Positions 16,467-25,243 of a DNA stretch of 64,000 nucleotides are shown piece after piece. The stretch comes from Curtobacterium sp. ZW137 (GTDB lineage Bacteria > Actinomycetota > Actinomycetes > Actinomycetales > Microbacteriaceae): NCBI RefSeq assembly GCF_003762905.1, contig NZ_RJKS01000003.1, positions 496,001 to 560,000 on the forward strand, read 5' to 3'. Position 1 is the stretch's first letter. Each line of letters opens with the position of its first letter. The position numbers and the translations under genes were made by a program. The notes beneath the pieces were generated by a model, which was not told where the DNA came from, did not search any database, and worked only from the letters and a program-made list of their open reading frames with translations.

Positions 16467-16969
16467 TCCCCGGCTCGGCGCGGGCGGCACTCCAGGCTGA
16501 GCCAGAGCTCGAAGCAGGCGCTCCGCGACAGGGCCGTCGCGCCGATGGAGGCCCGGCCCATCCGGCCGACGTCCGGACCGAAGACGTCGAAGAGCAGGTC
16601 GCTCGCCGCGTTCGACACCTGGTTGAGCTGTTCGAAGCCGGGCGGGCAGAGCACGAAGCACAGTCCACGGGACAGCGCGGCGACCTCGTCCAGCGACCCG
16701 AGGGCGTACCGGATCATGCCGAGCGCGTTCACCGCCGTGTACCTGGCGGCCTCCTGCGCCTGCTCGAGGGTGACGTCGACTCCGACGGCCCCGGGGTGCA
16801 GCATCGTGCCGTCGCGCGACTCCGGCGTCATGCCGCTCAGCTCCAGCAGGTCGCCGGTGCGGTGGAACGCGCGGAGCGAACTGCCGTAGCGGCCGCCGTA
16901 GGGCGGGTTCGCGTAGTCCGGGATGACGAGTCCGAGTTCCAGCGCGCGGGCTTCAGCGGAGTGCTCCAT
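16463..16969 (-). CDS. RidA/YjgF-family imine deaminase-like protein
   Basis: This 168-residue protein has RidA features: LLELSGMTPES, the helix EQAQEAARYTAVNALGMI and the late motif GRASIGATAL, where the arginine corresponds to the residue that binds the carboxylate in RidA. Family members hydrolyse reactive enamine/imine intermediates made by PLP enzymes, or a related C-N bond. A PLP enzyme is encoded divergently 100 bp away, which fits. There is no ribosome-binding site. TACTCT (16976-16981 on the minus strand) lies exactly six bases before ATG 16969, so the transcript is probably leaderless. Confidence 0.82.
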   Translation of the reverse strand: MEHSAEARALELGLVIPDYANPPYGGRYGSSLRAFHRTGDLLELSGMTPESRDGTMLHPGAVGVDVTLEQAQEAARYTAVNALGMIRYALGSLDEVAALSRGLCFVLCPPGFEQLNQVSNAASDLLFDVFGPDVGRMGRASIGATALSRSACFELWLSLECRPRRAGE

Positions 16970-16975
16970 GCGACC

Positions 16976-17030
16976 AGAGTATCCGGCGGTGGCGGTAATG
17001 GATACAACCTGTTTATGATGGGATCCATTC
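16976..17030. promoter_or_regulatory. Divergent promoter with tandem operators
   Basis: Cores GGATAC (17000-17005) and GGATCC (17021-17026) are 21 bp apart. TATGAT at 17014-17019 is a plausible -10 for the plus-strand PLP gene and ends one base before the second core. On the minus strand TACTCT (16976-16981) is the -10 of the RidA gene, and its -35 region falls on the first core. Both directions should therefore be repressed together. Confidence 0.7.
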
Positions 17031-17069
17031 AGCGTCCGGGGGTGACGCGCACGAGGGAGGACCCGCGAC

Positions 17070-18311
17070 ATGACGATCGGTCTGGAGGACGGCACGCGCG
17101 CCGACCCGGCAACGACGGTGATCGACGTGGCCGCCGAGCGGTCACGCACGGCCGGCACCGCGGGACGCCACTACTTCAACGCGGCCGGCGCCGGTCTGGT
17201 CAGCGACGGCGTCCTGGAGGCCGTGGTCACCCACCTGCGTCGGGAACAGCGGGTGGGTGGGTACGAAGCAGCCAACGAGGTCGCCGACGACGTCGCCGCG
17301 GTGTACACGTCGGCCGCTGCGCTGCTCGGTGCCGAGGCGGACGAGATCGCGCTGTTCGACAGCGCGACGAGCGGGCTCCGCGGCGTCTTCGACGCGCTCC
17401 GGCTCGGCGCCGGCGACACCGTGGTCGCGCCACGGTCGAGCTACGTGAGCCAGGCGCTCCGCCTGCTCGCCATGCAGCGGCACGACGACGTCCGGCTCGT
17501 GGTCGTGCCGAGCGACGGCAGCGGTGCGATGGACCTCGATGCGCTCGACCGGGCCGTCGCCGGCGCCACCGGCCGGGTCGTGGTGAGCGCCGTGCACGTG
17601 CCGACCTCGTCCGGGCTCGTCGAGCCGGTCGCCGAGATCGCCGCCGTCGCCCGTCGCCACGGCGCCCTCTCGGTCGTCGACGCCACGCAGTCCGTGGGAC
17701 AGATCGACATCGACGTCCGGGCCGTCGACTGCGACGCCCTGGTCACGACCGGCCGGAAGTTCCTGCGCGGCCCGCGCGGGACGGGCATGGCCTACCTGCG
17801 CCGCGGCACGCTCGAGGGCATCGGTGCGTGGGCACCGGATGTCCGAGGCGCGGTCTGGACCGGCGAAGATGAGTGGACGATGGACGGCACCGCGCGACAG
17901 CTCGAGACCTGGGAGTGCTCCGTCGCCGCGCGGCTCGGCCTCGGGGTGGCGCTGCGCGAAGCGCTCGACCGCGGTCCGGCGGCGACCGAGGCGCACCTCG
18001 TCGGCCTCGGCTCCCGCCTCCGGGACGCCCTCGACGGCCTCGACGGCGTGACCGTCGCCGACCCGGCAGCGTCCCCCTCCGCGATCATCACCTTCACGGT
18101 CGACGGTGTCGCGTCGAAGGAGGTCTCCGCACGGCTCCGACAGCGCCGCATCGACTCCATCTCGGTGCCCGCGAGCCACGCGCAGTGGGACCTCGGCGCC
18201 CGCGGACTGCCCAGCGTCGTCCGGGTGTCGCCGCACGTGTACAACGACGACGAGGACGTCCGGGTCCTGCTCGACGGCATCGCCGACGTCGTGGCCGAGG
18301 CCCGGGCATGA
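17070..18311 (+). CDS. PLP-dependent aminotransferase class V-like enzyme
   Basis: The 413-residue protein has the class V fold of aminotransferases, cysteine desulfurases and lyases. The PLP lysine is K230 in TTGRKFLRGPRGTGMAYL, preceded by VVDATQSVGQ with the aspartate that contacts the PLP nitrogen. HVPTSSGLVEP is the usual strand before it. It could act as a transaminase, a lyase or an epimerase on an amino compound; the family does not settle this. ATG 17070 follows GGGAGGAC. It is the first of five genes that overlap or nearly touch (PLP enzyme, flavin oxidase, GGT-like, copper amine oxidase, amidase). Confidence 0.85.
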   Translation: MTIGLEDGTRADPATTVIDVAAERSRTAGTAGRHYFNAAGAGLVSDGVLEAVVTHLRREQRVGGYEAANEVADDVAAVYTSAAALLGAEADEIALFDSATSGLRGVFDALRLGAGDTVVAPRSSYVSQALRLLAMQRHDDVRLVVVPSDGSGAMDLDALDRAVAGATGRVVVSAVHVPTSSGLVEPVAEIAAVARRHGALSVVDATQSVGQIDIDVRAVDCDALVTTGRKFLRGPRGTGMAYLRRGTLEGIGAWAPDVRGAVWTGEDEWTMDGTARQLETWECSVAARLGLGVALREALDRGPAATEAHLVGLGSRLRDALDGLDGVTVADPAASPSAIITFTVDGVASKEVSARLRQRRIDSISVPASHAQWDLGARGLPSVVRVSPHVYNDDEDVRVLLDGIADVVAEARA

Positions 18312-19402
18312 CCGAGGTGCACGACGTCGTCGTCCTCGGGCTCGGGATCCACGGTTCCGCCGCGACCTACGAACTCGCCCGCCGCGGCCTCGACGTCGTC
18401 GCCGTCGAGCGGTTCACCCCCGGACACACGCGGGGCTCGTCGCACGGTGCGACCCGGATGATCCGCCGCGCCTACCCGAGCCCGGTCTGGAACGACCTGG
18501 TCGACCGCGCGTACCGCGGGTGGGACCGGTGGGGGACCGTAGCCGGCGCACCCTTCCTGCACCCGACCGGCGGACTGTACGCCCACCGTGGCGAGCCGAC
18601 GATGCAGGGCGGGGCGAGCCTCCCGGCCGATCGTGACACCTGGCGGACGCACGCGCCGTCGCTGCGTCCCCCCGAGGAGTACGGCGCGGTCCACGACCCC
18701 GACGCCGGCGTCCTCAACGCCGCACGGGCGCTCGCCTTCGCGCAGTCGGCCGCCGCTGCGGCCGGTGCCGAGCTGCGCTTCGGTGAGACCGTCCTCGACC
18801 GGCAGGTCGACGACGGCGTCGTCACCGTCCGGACCGACCGCGGCAGCATCCGCGCCCGCCACCTGGTCCTGGCCGGCGGCGCCTGGGCGTCGCAGCTCGT
18901 GCCGGGGGCCGCCGCGTTCTTCGAGGTCTGGCGCATCGTCACCCTCACCGTCCCCACCGGCCAGGCGATCGCGCAGCCGCCGGCACTCGGCTGCTTCTCC
19001 GTCGACCTGCCCGAGGGTCTGGTGTTCGGACTGCCCGAGGCCGCCGGGTCCGGCGCCAAGATCGGGATCGACGCCGGCCCGGTCTGGGACCCCGACGTGC
19101 CCGTCGCACCGCCCACCGAGGCCGAGACGGCCCACCTGGCCGGGCTGTTCGAGCGCTTCGTCCCGGGGATCGACACGGCGGGCGGCGAGGCCGTCGCCTG
19201 CCTGTACACGATGACCCCCGACAAGCGGTTCGTCGTCGGCGCGCTGGCGGACGAGCCCGAGGTCATCGTGGCCGCCGCGTGCTCCGGACACGGGTTCAAG
19301 TTCGGCCCGGCGATCGGCGAGGCCGTCGCCGACCTGGTGCAGGGCGTCACGCGTCCGGACCTCGACTTCCTCAGCCCAGCACGGATGGTGACCACCGCAT
19401 GA
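18308..19402 (+). CDS. Flavin amine oxidase, monomeric sarcosine oxidase-like
   Basis: The 364-residue protein has an N-terminal FAD-binding motif (VVVLGLGIHGSAATYELARRG) and SSHGATRMIRRAY, as in sarcosine oxidase and N-methyltryptophan oxidase. C298 in VACLYTMTPDKRF is at the position that carries covalent FAD in this family. The enzyme should oxidise an N-substituted or secondary amine with oxygen, giving hydrogen peroxide and an aldehyde or imine. ATG 18308 overlaps the previous stop (ATGA). The neighbouring RidA protein and aldehyde dehydrogenase could handle its products. Confidence 0.88.
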   Translation: MTEVHDVVVLGLGIHGSAATYELARRGLDVVAVERFTPGHTRGSSHGATRMIRRAYPSPVWNDLVDRAYRGWDRWGTVAGAPFLHPTGGLYAHRGEPTMQGGASLPADRDTWRTHAPSLRPPEEYGAVHDPDAGVLNAARALAFAQSAAAAAGAELRFGETVLDRQVDDGVVTVRTDRGSIRARHLVLAGGAWASQLVPGAAAFFEVWRIVTLTVPTGQAIAQPPALGCFSVDLPEGLVFGLPEAAGSGAKIGIDAGPVWDPDVPVAPPTEAETAHLAGLFERFVPGIDTAGGEAVACLYTMTPDKRFVVGALADEPEVIVAAACSGHGFKFGPAIGEAVADLVQGVTRPDLDFLSPARMVTTA

Positions 19403-20946
19403 CCGAGTCCACCGCACCCGCGTCCCGCCGGGTCGCCGTCGCCGCACCGCACCCCGCCGCGCTCGACGCCGCGGCCGAGGCGGTCGCAGCCGGCGGTGAC
19501 GCGATCGACGCCGCACTCGCCGCCGCCGCCGCGCTGACCGTCGTCTACCCGCACCAGTGCAGCATCGGCGGCGACCTCGTGGCCCTCGTCCGCCGCCCCG
19601 GACACGCCGTGACCGCCGTGGTCTCCGCCGGTGCCGCCCCGAGCGCGATCGACGTCGCCGCGCTCGCGCAGCAGGAGCGGATGCCGCGGCAGGGTGCGCA
19701 GACCGTCACGGTGCCCGGAGTCGTCGCCGGCTGGCGGGCGATCGACGCGCTCGGCGGTCGGCTCGGTCTCCGTCCGGCGCTGCTCCGAGCAGCCGGGCTC
19801 GCGGCCGACGGGGCGCCCGTCTCCGCCGGTCTCGCCCGTGCGATCGCCGTCCGCGAGGACGAGATCCGCGCCGACGCCGGCATGACCGACGTCTTCGGCG
19901 ACGGCGCCGGTGGCCTGCTCGGTGCGGGTGACCGCCTCGTGCAGCCCGCGCTCGCCGCGACGCTCACCGAACTGGCGGCCGACCCCGGGGCGATGTACCG
20001 CGGGCGGATCGCCGGGTCGATCACGGCGCGGCTGCGGGAACTCGGTGGCGCGCACACCGAGGCCGACTTCGCCGCGCACGAGGCCGAGCTCGCCGAGCCG
20101 GAGCAGGCCGACGTCGGCGGGGTCCGCTGGTGGGCGGCGCCACCGCCCACGCAGGGCGTCGTGCTGCTCGGCATCCTGCCGGAGGCGCTCGCCGACGATG
20201 CCGACTCCGCAGACCGCACCGCCGAGCTCGTCGACGCTGTGCACCGCGCGGCGCTCGTCCGTCAGGCCGAGCTCGGCGACCCCCGCGGCGGTCCGATCGA
20301 CGTCGCCGCGATGACCGACCCGCGCGACACCGGCCGGACGGGGGCGCTGCCGCGGGCCGGACGCGCGCTCGGGGACACGGTCGCGGTCACCGCGGCCGAC
20401 ACCGACGGCACCGTGGTCACCCTCATCCAGAGCGTCTACCAGCTGTTCGGGTCCGGCATCCTCGACCCGGGCACCGGCGTCGTCCTGCACAACCGCGGTT
20501 CGGCCTTCAGCACGGACCCCGCCCACCCCGGGCACGTCGGTCCCGGACTGCGCCCGCCGCACACGCTGCTGCCGGTCATCGCCGAGACGGACGGTCTGGT
20601 CGTCGGCCTCGGGTGCCAGGGCGGCAGCGCCCAACCGTGGATCCTCGCGCAGGTCGCCCGTGACCTGGTCGACGGCGACAGCAACCCCGTGGCCGTGCTC
20701 GGCCGCCCGCGGTTCGTGGTCGGCGCGCGCGACCTCGGGCACGAGGAGATGACCCTCGTCGCCGAACCCGGGACCGACGAGGCGATCGCAGCGGCCACCG
20801 CGCTCGGCCTGCCCGTCGCACGGACCGACGGCCCGGTCGACGAGGCCGGGCACGTGCAGACCGTCCGACTGCACGCCGACGGCCACCTCGACGCGGCGAG
20901 CGACCCCCGCGCGGACGGTCGCGCCGTCGTCCTCCACGCCAACTGA
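19399..20946 (+). CDS. Gamma-glutamyltransferase-family amidohydrolase
   Basis: The 515-residue protein is an Ntn-hydrolase of the gamma-glutamyltransferase type, with the early motif HPAALDAAAEAVAAGGDAID and PHQCSIGGD. The likely nucleophile and self-cleavage site is T327 in GDTVAVTAADTDG, followed by LIQSVYQLFGSG and RGSAFS. There is no signal peptide, so it acts in the cytosol, unlike many periplasmic or secreted family members. It may cleave a gamma-glutamyl or similar amide in the cluster's substrate. ATG 19399 overlaps the oxidase stop. Cytosolic relatives with other amide substrates exist, so the glutamyl specificity is not proven. Confidence 0.85.
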   Translation: MTESTAPASRRVAVAAPHPAALDAAAEAVAAGGDAIDAALAAAAALTVVYPHQCSIGGDLVALVRRPGHAVTAVVSAGAAPSAIDVAALAQQERMPRQGAQTVTVPGVVAGWRAIDALGGRLGLRPALLRAAGLAADGAPVSAGLARAIAVREDEIRADAGMTDVFGDGAGGLLGAGDRLVQPALAATLTELAADPGAMYRGRIAGSITARLRELGGAHTEADFAAHEAELAEPEQADVGGVRWWAAPPPTQGVVLLGILPEALADDADSADRTAELVDAVHRAALVRQAELGDPRGGPIDVAAMTDPRDTGRTGALPRAGRALGDTVAVTAADTDGTVVTLIQSVYQLFGSGILDPGTGVVLHNRGSAFSTDPAHPGHVGPGLRPPHTLLPVIAETDGLVVGLGCQGGSAQPWILAQVARDLVDGDSNPVAVLGRPRFVVGARDLGHEEMTLVAEPGTDEAIAAATALGLPVARTDGPVDEAGHVQTVRLHADGHLDAASDPRADGRAVVLHAN

Positions 20947-20973
20947 CCCCCGATCCACCCGAGAAGGAAGCCC

Positions 20974-22986
20974 ATGAGCAGCACCGCCCACGTCCTCGAT
21001 CCGCTCACCTCCGCCGAGATCGCCTCCTTCGTCGCCGCGGTCCGCGGTTCCGGTCGGATCGGTGCACGACCGCGCTTCTGGGGGATCGCCCTCGACGAGG
21101 AGAAGGCGCGGGGGACCGTGGCCGGCGGCGCCCGCCCGGTCCGCATGGTCGTGATGGACCCGGACGCCCACGCCGCATGGGAGGTGCGCGGCTGGACGGC
21201 CGGTCCGGACTCGCCGGCGATCGTCGAGCTGTGGACCGACGTGGACCACCGCCGCCCCGGCGTCTCGAGTGACGAGGCGCGGCTCATCGCCCAGGCCGCC
21301 CGGAAGTCGCCGTTGATCATCGAGGCCCTGGCGAAGCGCGGCATCACCGACACCTCGCTGGTCTGGGTCGACCCGGAGTCGATCACGGGCTTCGTGCCCG
21401 AGGACCTCGCCGACCGCCGCCTGAGCTGGGGCACGGTCTGGTACCGCGAGTTCCCCGAGGACAACGGCTACGCCAGGCCGGTCGCGGGGCTCGTCCCGAT
21501 CCTCGACCTGGACACGCTCGAGGTGATCCGCATCGAGGACCACGGGGTCGTCCCGATGGCCACCGAGACCGGGGTCTACACCTCGGGCACCTGGGGTCCC
21601 GACCGCGAGGTCTCGGCGCTCGACATCGTGCAGCCGAACGGCCCCGGCTTCGCGATCGACGGGCACCTGGTCACGTGGCAGAACTGGAGCTTCCGCGTCG
21701 GGTTCTCCCACCGCGAGGGGCTCGTCCTGCACGACCTGACCTACCGCGACGGTGACGTCGAGCGCCCCGTGCTGCACCGTGCGGCGGTCAACGAGATGTA
21801 CGTGCCCTACCTGGACAGCGACCCGACCGCCTACCGCAAGAACTTCTTCGACTGGGGCGAGTACGGCGCCGGGCCGCTCACCGCGAGCCTCGAGCTGGGC
21901 TGCGACTGCCTCGGCGAGATCCGGTACTTCGACGTCGACTTCCTGGACGGGCACGGCGAGCCCCAGACCATCGTGAACGGCATCTGCCTGCACGAGGAGG
22001 ACGACTCGATCCTCTGGAAGCACGTGAACACCCGCACCGGCAGCGCCGAGGTCCGCCGCAGCCGCCGCCTGGTGATCTCGAGCTTCGCCACGGTCGCGAA
22101 CTACGACTACGGCTTCTACTGGACGCTGTCCCAGGACGGTTCGATCGAGCTCGAGGTGAAGCTCACCGGGATCATGTCGGTGTCCGGCATCGCCGACGGC
22201 GAGACCCCGCGGTACGGCCGCATGGTCGCGCCGAACGTGCAGGCCCCGACGCACCAGCACTACTTCGCGGTGCGGCTCGACACCGCCGTCGACGGGCCGT
22301 TGAACCGGCTGGTCGAGGTCCACGCGGAGCCGGAGCCCGACGAGGCGCTGAACCCCTACGGCAACGCCTGCATCGCGGTCGAGACGCCCATCGCGACCGA
22401 GGCCGACGGTGCCCGGACGTCCGACCCTGCACGGGCGCTGCACTGGCGCATCGAGAGCGAGTCGGCGCAGAACCGCTTCGGCGAGAGCACCGCGTACCGC
22501 CTCGCCGTCCAGAACACCGCGCAGCTGCACGTGCGGCCCGGCAGCATCGTGGAGCGCAAGGCGCCGTTCGTCGCGAAGCACCTGTGGGCGAGCGCGTTCG
22601 ACCCCGAGGAGCGGTTCATCGCGGGGGAGTACCCGAACCAGGGCGAGCTCGGCGACGACGGCGTGCACGTCTGGCAGCGGGCGGGCCGGTCGCTGGAGAA
22701 CGAGCGGCTCGTGCTCTGGCCGGTCCTCGGCGTGCACCACTTCCCGCGGCCGGAGCAGTGGCCGATCATGCCCGTCGACCGCATCGGCTTCCGGCTCGAG
22801 CCGGACGGCTTCTTCGACCGGAACCCCTCGCTCGACGTGCCGCCGTCCGCGACCGACCACTGCGCACCGGGCGCCGGCCACGAGCACGCGGGCCACGACC
22901 ACGCGGGCCACGACCACGACATCCACGCCGCGCACGACGGGCACGTCCACGCCGAGCAGCAGCACGACCACGAGGGCGGCCGCTGA
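20974..22986 (+). CDS. Copper amine oxidase with a C-terminal His-rich tail
   Basis: This 670-residue enzyme oxidises primary amines to aldehydes, ammonia and hydrogen peroxide. Y377 in ATVANYDYGF is the tyrosine that matures to topaquinone. The copper ligands are H427 and H429 in THQHYF and a third histidine at 588 or 589 in VLGVHHFP. No signal peptide is visible, so it should be cytosolic. The last 40 residues, starting after the core ends, contain about 15 histidines in HAGHDH-type repeats, which I do not know from other family members. ATG 20974 follows GAAGGAAG. It sits between the GGT-like gene and the amidase in one operon. Confidence 0.95.
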   Translation: MSSTAHVLDPLTSAEIASFVAAVRGSGRIGARPRFWGIALDEEKARGTVAGGARPVRMVVMDPDAHAAWEVRGWTAGPDSPAIVELWTDVDHRRPGVSSDEARLIAQAARKSPLIIEALAKRGITDTSLVWVDPESITGFVPEDLADRRLSWGTVWYREFPEDNGYARPVAGLVPILDLDTLEVIRIEDHGVVPMATETGVYTSGTWGPDREVSALDIVQPNGPGFAIDGHLVTWQNWSFRVGFSHREGLVLHDLTYRDGDVERPVLHRAAVNEMYVPYLDSDPTAYRKNFFDWGEYGAGPLTASLELGCDCLGEIRYFDVDFLDGHGEPQTIVNGICLHEEDDSILWKHVNTRTGSAEVRRSRRLVISSFATVANYDYGFYWTLSQDGSIELEVKLTGIMSVSGIADGETPRYGRMVAPNVQAPTHQHYFAVRLDTAVDGPLNRLVEVHAEPEPDEALNPYGNACIAVETPIATEADGARTSDPARALHWRIESESAQNRFGESTAYRLAVQNTAQLHVRPGSIVERKAPFVAKHLWASAFDPEERFIAGEYPNQGELGDDGVHVWQRAGRSLENERLVLWPVLGVHHFPRPEQWPIMPVDRIGFRLEPDGFFDRNPSLDVPPSATDHCAPGAGHEHAGHDHAGHDHDIHAAHDGHVHAEQQHDHEGGR

Positions 22987-24419
22987 TGACCGGGACCGAG
23001 CACACGCCCGAGCACCTCGCCGACTGGTCCGCCGTCCGACTGGCCGACGCCGTCGCGGCCCGCGAGGTGTCGGCGGTCGAGGTGATGCGCGCCCACCTGG
23101 AGCGGATCGAGGAACGCAACCCGCGCCTGCGGGCCGTCGTCTCACAGCAACCCGACTCGGTCTCGCTCGCCGCCGCGGAAGCCGCGGACCGCCGCACCGC
23201 CGAGGCCCGCGCCGCCGGTGACCCCCTGCCGCTCCTGCACGGCCTGCCCACCGCGGTGAAGGACCTGATGGACGTCGCCGGGCTGCCGACCACGAACGGG
23301 TCCGCGGCCTTCGCCGAAGCGCGTCCGGCAGCGCACGACAGCGTCCTCGCGACCCTCCTGCGCGACGCCGGCGCGATCATCATCGGCAAGACAAACACCC
23401 CGGAGATGGGGCAGGGCGTCCTGACGTTCAACCCGGTGTTCGGCACGACCGTGAACCCCTGGGACACGTCCCGGCACGCCGGGGGGTCGAGCGGCGGCGC
23501 CGCGGCGGCCCTGGCCGGACGGATGCTGCCGATCGCCGACGGTTCGGACAGCGGCGGGAGCCTGCGCTACCCGGCCGCGTTCTGCAACGTCGTCGGCGTC
23601 CGACCGAGCCCCGGCCGCGTGCCGAGCGGCCGGACCGGCAACGCCTGGACGCCGCACGGGGTCACCGGACCGATGGCGCGCGACTCCGCGGACGCCGCGC
23701 GCTTCATGGACGCCCTCGCCGTCGAGCAGTCGGTCTGGCCGATGTCGGCGATGACGCGGTACCCGGTGCGGCCGGTCCAGGTCGACGGGCTCCGGGTCGC
23801 GTGGAGCGACGACGCCGGCGGCCTGCCGATCGACCCGTCGGTCCGAGCCGTGCACCGTGCGTTCGCCGAGCAGCTCGCGGGCCTCGGCGCGGTGGTCGAG
23901 GCGGCCGAGCCCGACTTCGCCGGTGCGGACGAGGCCTGGGAGACCATCGAGACGTTCGAGTTCTTCCTCGGTGGTCGGCACGCCGTCGACGCCGGAGCGA
24001 CCGGGTTCCGGCCGGACTACGTCCGCAACGTCGAGCAGGGCCGCGCCACCACCGCGACGCAGCTCGCCGACGCCTACGAACGGCGGACGCGCATGTACCG
24101 GGACACGGCCGCGGTCCTCGACCGGTACGACGTGCTGGTCCTGCCGGCCACGCCGGTCGTCGCACCGCCCGCCGAGGTCGAGTGGGTCGAGGAGGTCGAC
24201 GGACACCGCTTCGAACGCTACTTCACGTGGCAGATGCTCGCGAACCGGCTCACGCTGACCGCGCACCCGGTCGTGGTGACCTCCGCCGGGTTCACAGCAG
24301 AGGGACTGCCCGTCGGGGTGCAGGTCGTCGGGCGCCACGGCCGCGAGGCGCAGCTGCTCGCGGCGACGCGCGCGATCGAGGAGGCCGCCGGCTGGATCCG
24401 GCGGGCACCGGCGCTGTAG
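22986..24419 (+). CDS. Amidase-signature amidase
   Basis: The 477-residue enzyme has the Ser-cisSer-Lys triad: K92 (TAVKDLMD), S168 in AGGSSGGAAA and S192 in SDSGGSLRYP. The family hydrolyses carboxylic amides to acid and ammonia. Its start overlaps the copper amine oxidase stop (TGATG), and it ends the five-gene operon. Length and motifs are normal. It differs clearly from the allophanate hydrolase in this window, which has an extra C-terminal domain. The substrate is unknown, but the context suggests an amide made or released within the same pathway. Confidence 0.9.
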   Translation: MTGTEHTPEHLADWSAVRLADAVAAREVSAVEVMRAHLERIEERNPRLRAVVSQQPDSVSLAAAEAADRRTAEARAAGDPLPLLHGLPTAVKDLMDVAGLPTTNGSAAFAEARPAAHDSVLATLLRDAGAIIIGKTNTPEMGQGVLTFNPVFGTTVNPWDTSRHAGGSSGGAAAALAGRMLPIADGSDSGGSLRYPAAFCNVVGVRPSPGRVPSGRTGNAWTPHGVTGPMARDSADAARFMDALAVEQSVWPMSAMTRYPVRPVQVDGLRVAWSDDAGGLPIDPSVRAVHRAFAEQLAGLGAVVEAAEPDFAGADEAWETIETFEFFLGGRHAVDAGATGFRPDYVRNVEQGRATTATQLADAYERRTRMYRDTAAVLDRYDVLVLPATPVVAPPAEVEWVEEVDGHRFERYFTWQMLANRLTLTAHPVVVTSAGFTAEGLPVGVQVVGRHGREAQLLAATRAIEEAAGWIRRAPAL

Positions 24420-24437
24420 CCGGGGCGGGCGGCCGGC

Positions 24438-25133
24438 TCAGCCCGTGAAGACCGTGGACGAGCGGCGCTCGTACCAGTGCGCCAGGTGCTCGCCGGCGCG
24501 CAGGACGTGGTCGCGCATGAGTCCGGCCGCACGCTCGTGGTCACCGCTGACGAACGCCTCGATGAGCTCCTCGTGCTCGCGGAAGTTCTCCTCGCGGTGC
24601 CGGGAGTTCTCGCGGAGCACGAGCGCCGAGACGTTGCGCGGGAAGGCGTCGTTGATCTCGACGAGCATGCGGGTCAGCCGGATGTTCCCCGACGCCTGGT
24701 AGATCAGCCCGTGGAACTGGTCGTTGTCGACGCCCTCGCGCTGCTTCGGCTGCTCGCCGTCGGCCGCCGCGAGCGAGCGCTCGTACATCGCCTGGTTCAC
24801 CGATCGCAGCTGGGTGATGGTGGCGTCGTCGAGGCGGTCGACGGCGCGGCGGGCGGCGAGCGACTCGAGTTCGGCCCGGACCTCGTAGGCCTCGCGGACC
24901 TCCCACGGCACCGGCACGCGCACCACGGCGCCGCGGTTCGGCACGACCTCGATGAGCCCGCCGGTCTGCAGCTGCCGCAGGGCCTCGCGGACGGGCGTGC
25001 GGCTGATCCCGAACTGCGCCGCCAGGTCGGCCTGGCGCAGCGGTGCGCCGATCGGGATCTCGCCGGACATGATCTTCGCGCGGATCCGGGCGGCGAGGTC
25101 GTCGACGAGTGCGTTGCCGTCGGTGGTGGTCAC
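24438..25133 (-). CDS. GntR/FCD-family repressor, probable cluster regulator
   Basis: The 231-residue protein has a GntR winged helix at about residues 9-75 (ALVDDLAARIRAKIMSGEIP, QFGISRTPVREALRQLQTGG). An FCD ligand domain follows, with NDQFHGLIYQASGN and EHEELIEAFVSGDHERA providing its Asp/His metal-site residues. GTG 25133 has GAGGAG upstream. Its own promoter carries two operator cores 22 bp apart (25178 and 25200), and matching pairs occur before many cluster operons. FCD proteins of the VanR class bind ATTGGATCCAAT, so this gene is the best candidate for the regulator. The inducing ligand is unknown. Confidence 0.9.
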   Translation of the reverse strand: MTTTDGNALVDDLAARIRAKIMSGEIPIGAPLRQADLAAQFGISRTPVREALRQLQTGGLIEVVPNRGAVVRVPVPWEVREAYEVRAELESLAARRAVDRLDDATITQLRSVNQAMYERSLAAADGEQPKQREGVDNDQFHGLIYQASGNIRLTRMLVEINDAFPRNVSALVLRENSRHREENFREHEELIEAFVSGDHERAAGLMRDHVLRAGEHLAHWYERRSSTVFTG

Positions 25134-25174
25134 GAAAGTGGTCTCCTCGGTGCGTCATCGCAGCGAGCCCCCGC

Positions 25175-25207
25175 TGCGGATCCAATCTTGCCAGGTGTTG
25201 GATCCCG
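25175..25207. promoter_or_regulatory. Operator pair of the GntR gene
   Basis: GGATCC cores at 25178-25183 and 25200-25205 are 22 bp apart. On the minus strand AAGATT directly precedes the GGATCC at 25178-25183, the same -10/operator junction as at other cluster promoters. This predicts autoregulation of the repressor. Confidence 0.65.
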
Positions 25208-25209
25208 TT

Positions 25210-25242
25210 GCCGGATCCGACCCGCCCATGATTGGATCCAAT
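25210..25242. promoter_or_regulatory. Operator pair of the membrane-protein gene
   Basis: GGATCC cores lie at 25213-25218 and 25234-25239, 21 bp apart. The second is the centre of a perfect ATTGGATCCAAT palindrome (25231-25242) that ends one base before the ATG. CATGAT at 25228-25233 could be the -10. There is no ribosome-binding site, so the transcript may be leaderless or very short-leadered. Confidence 0.65.
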
Positions 25243-25243
25243 C

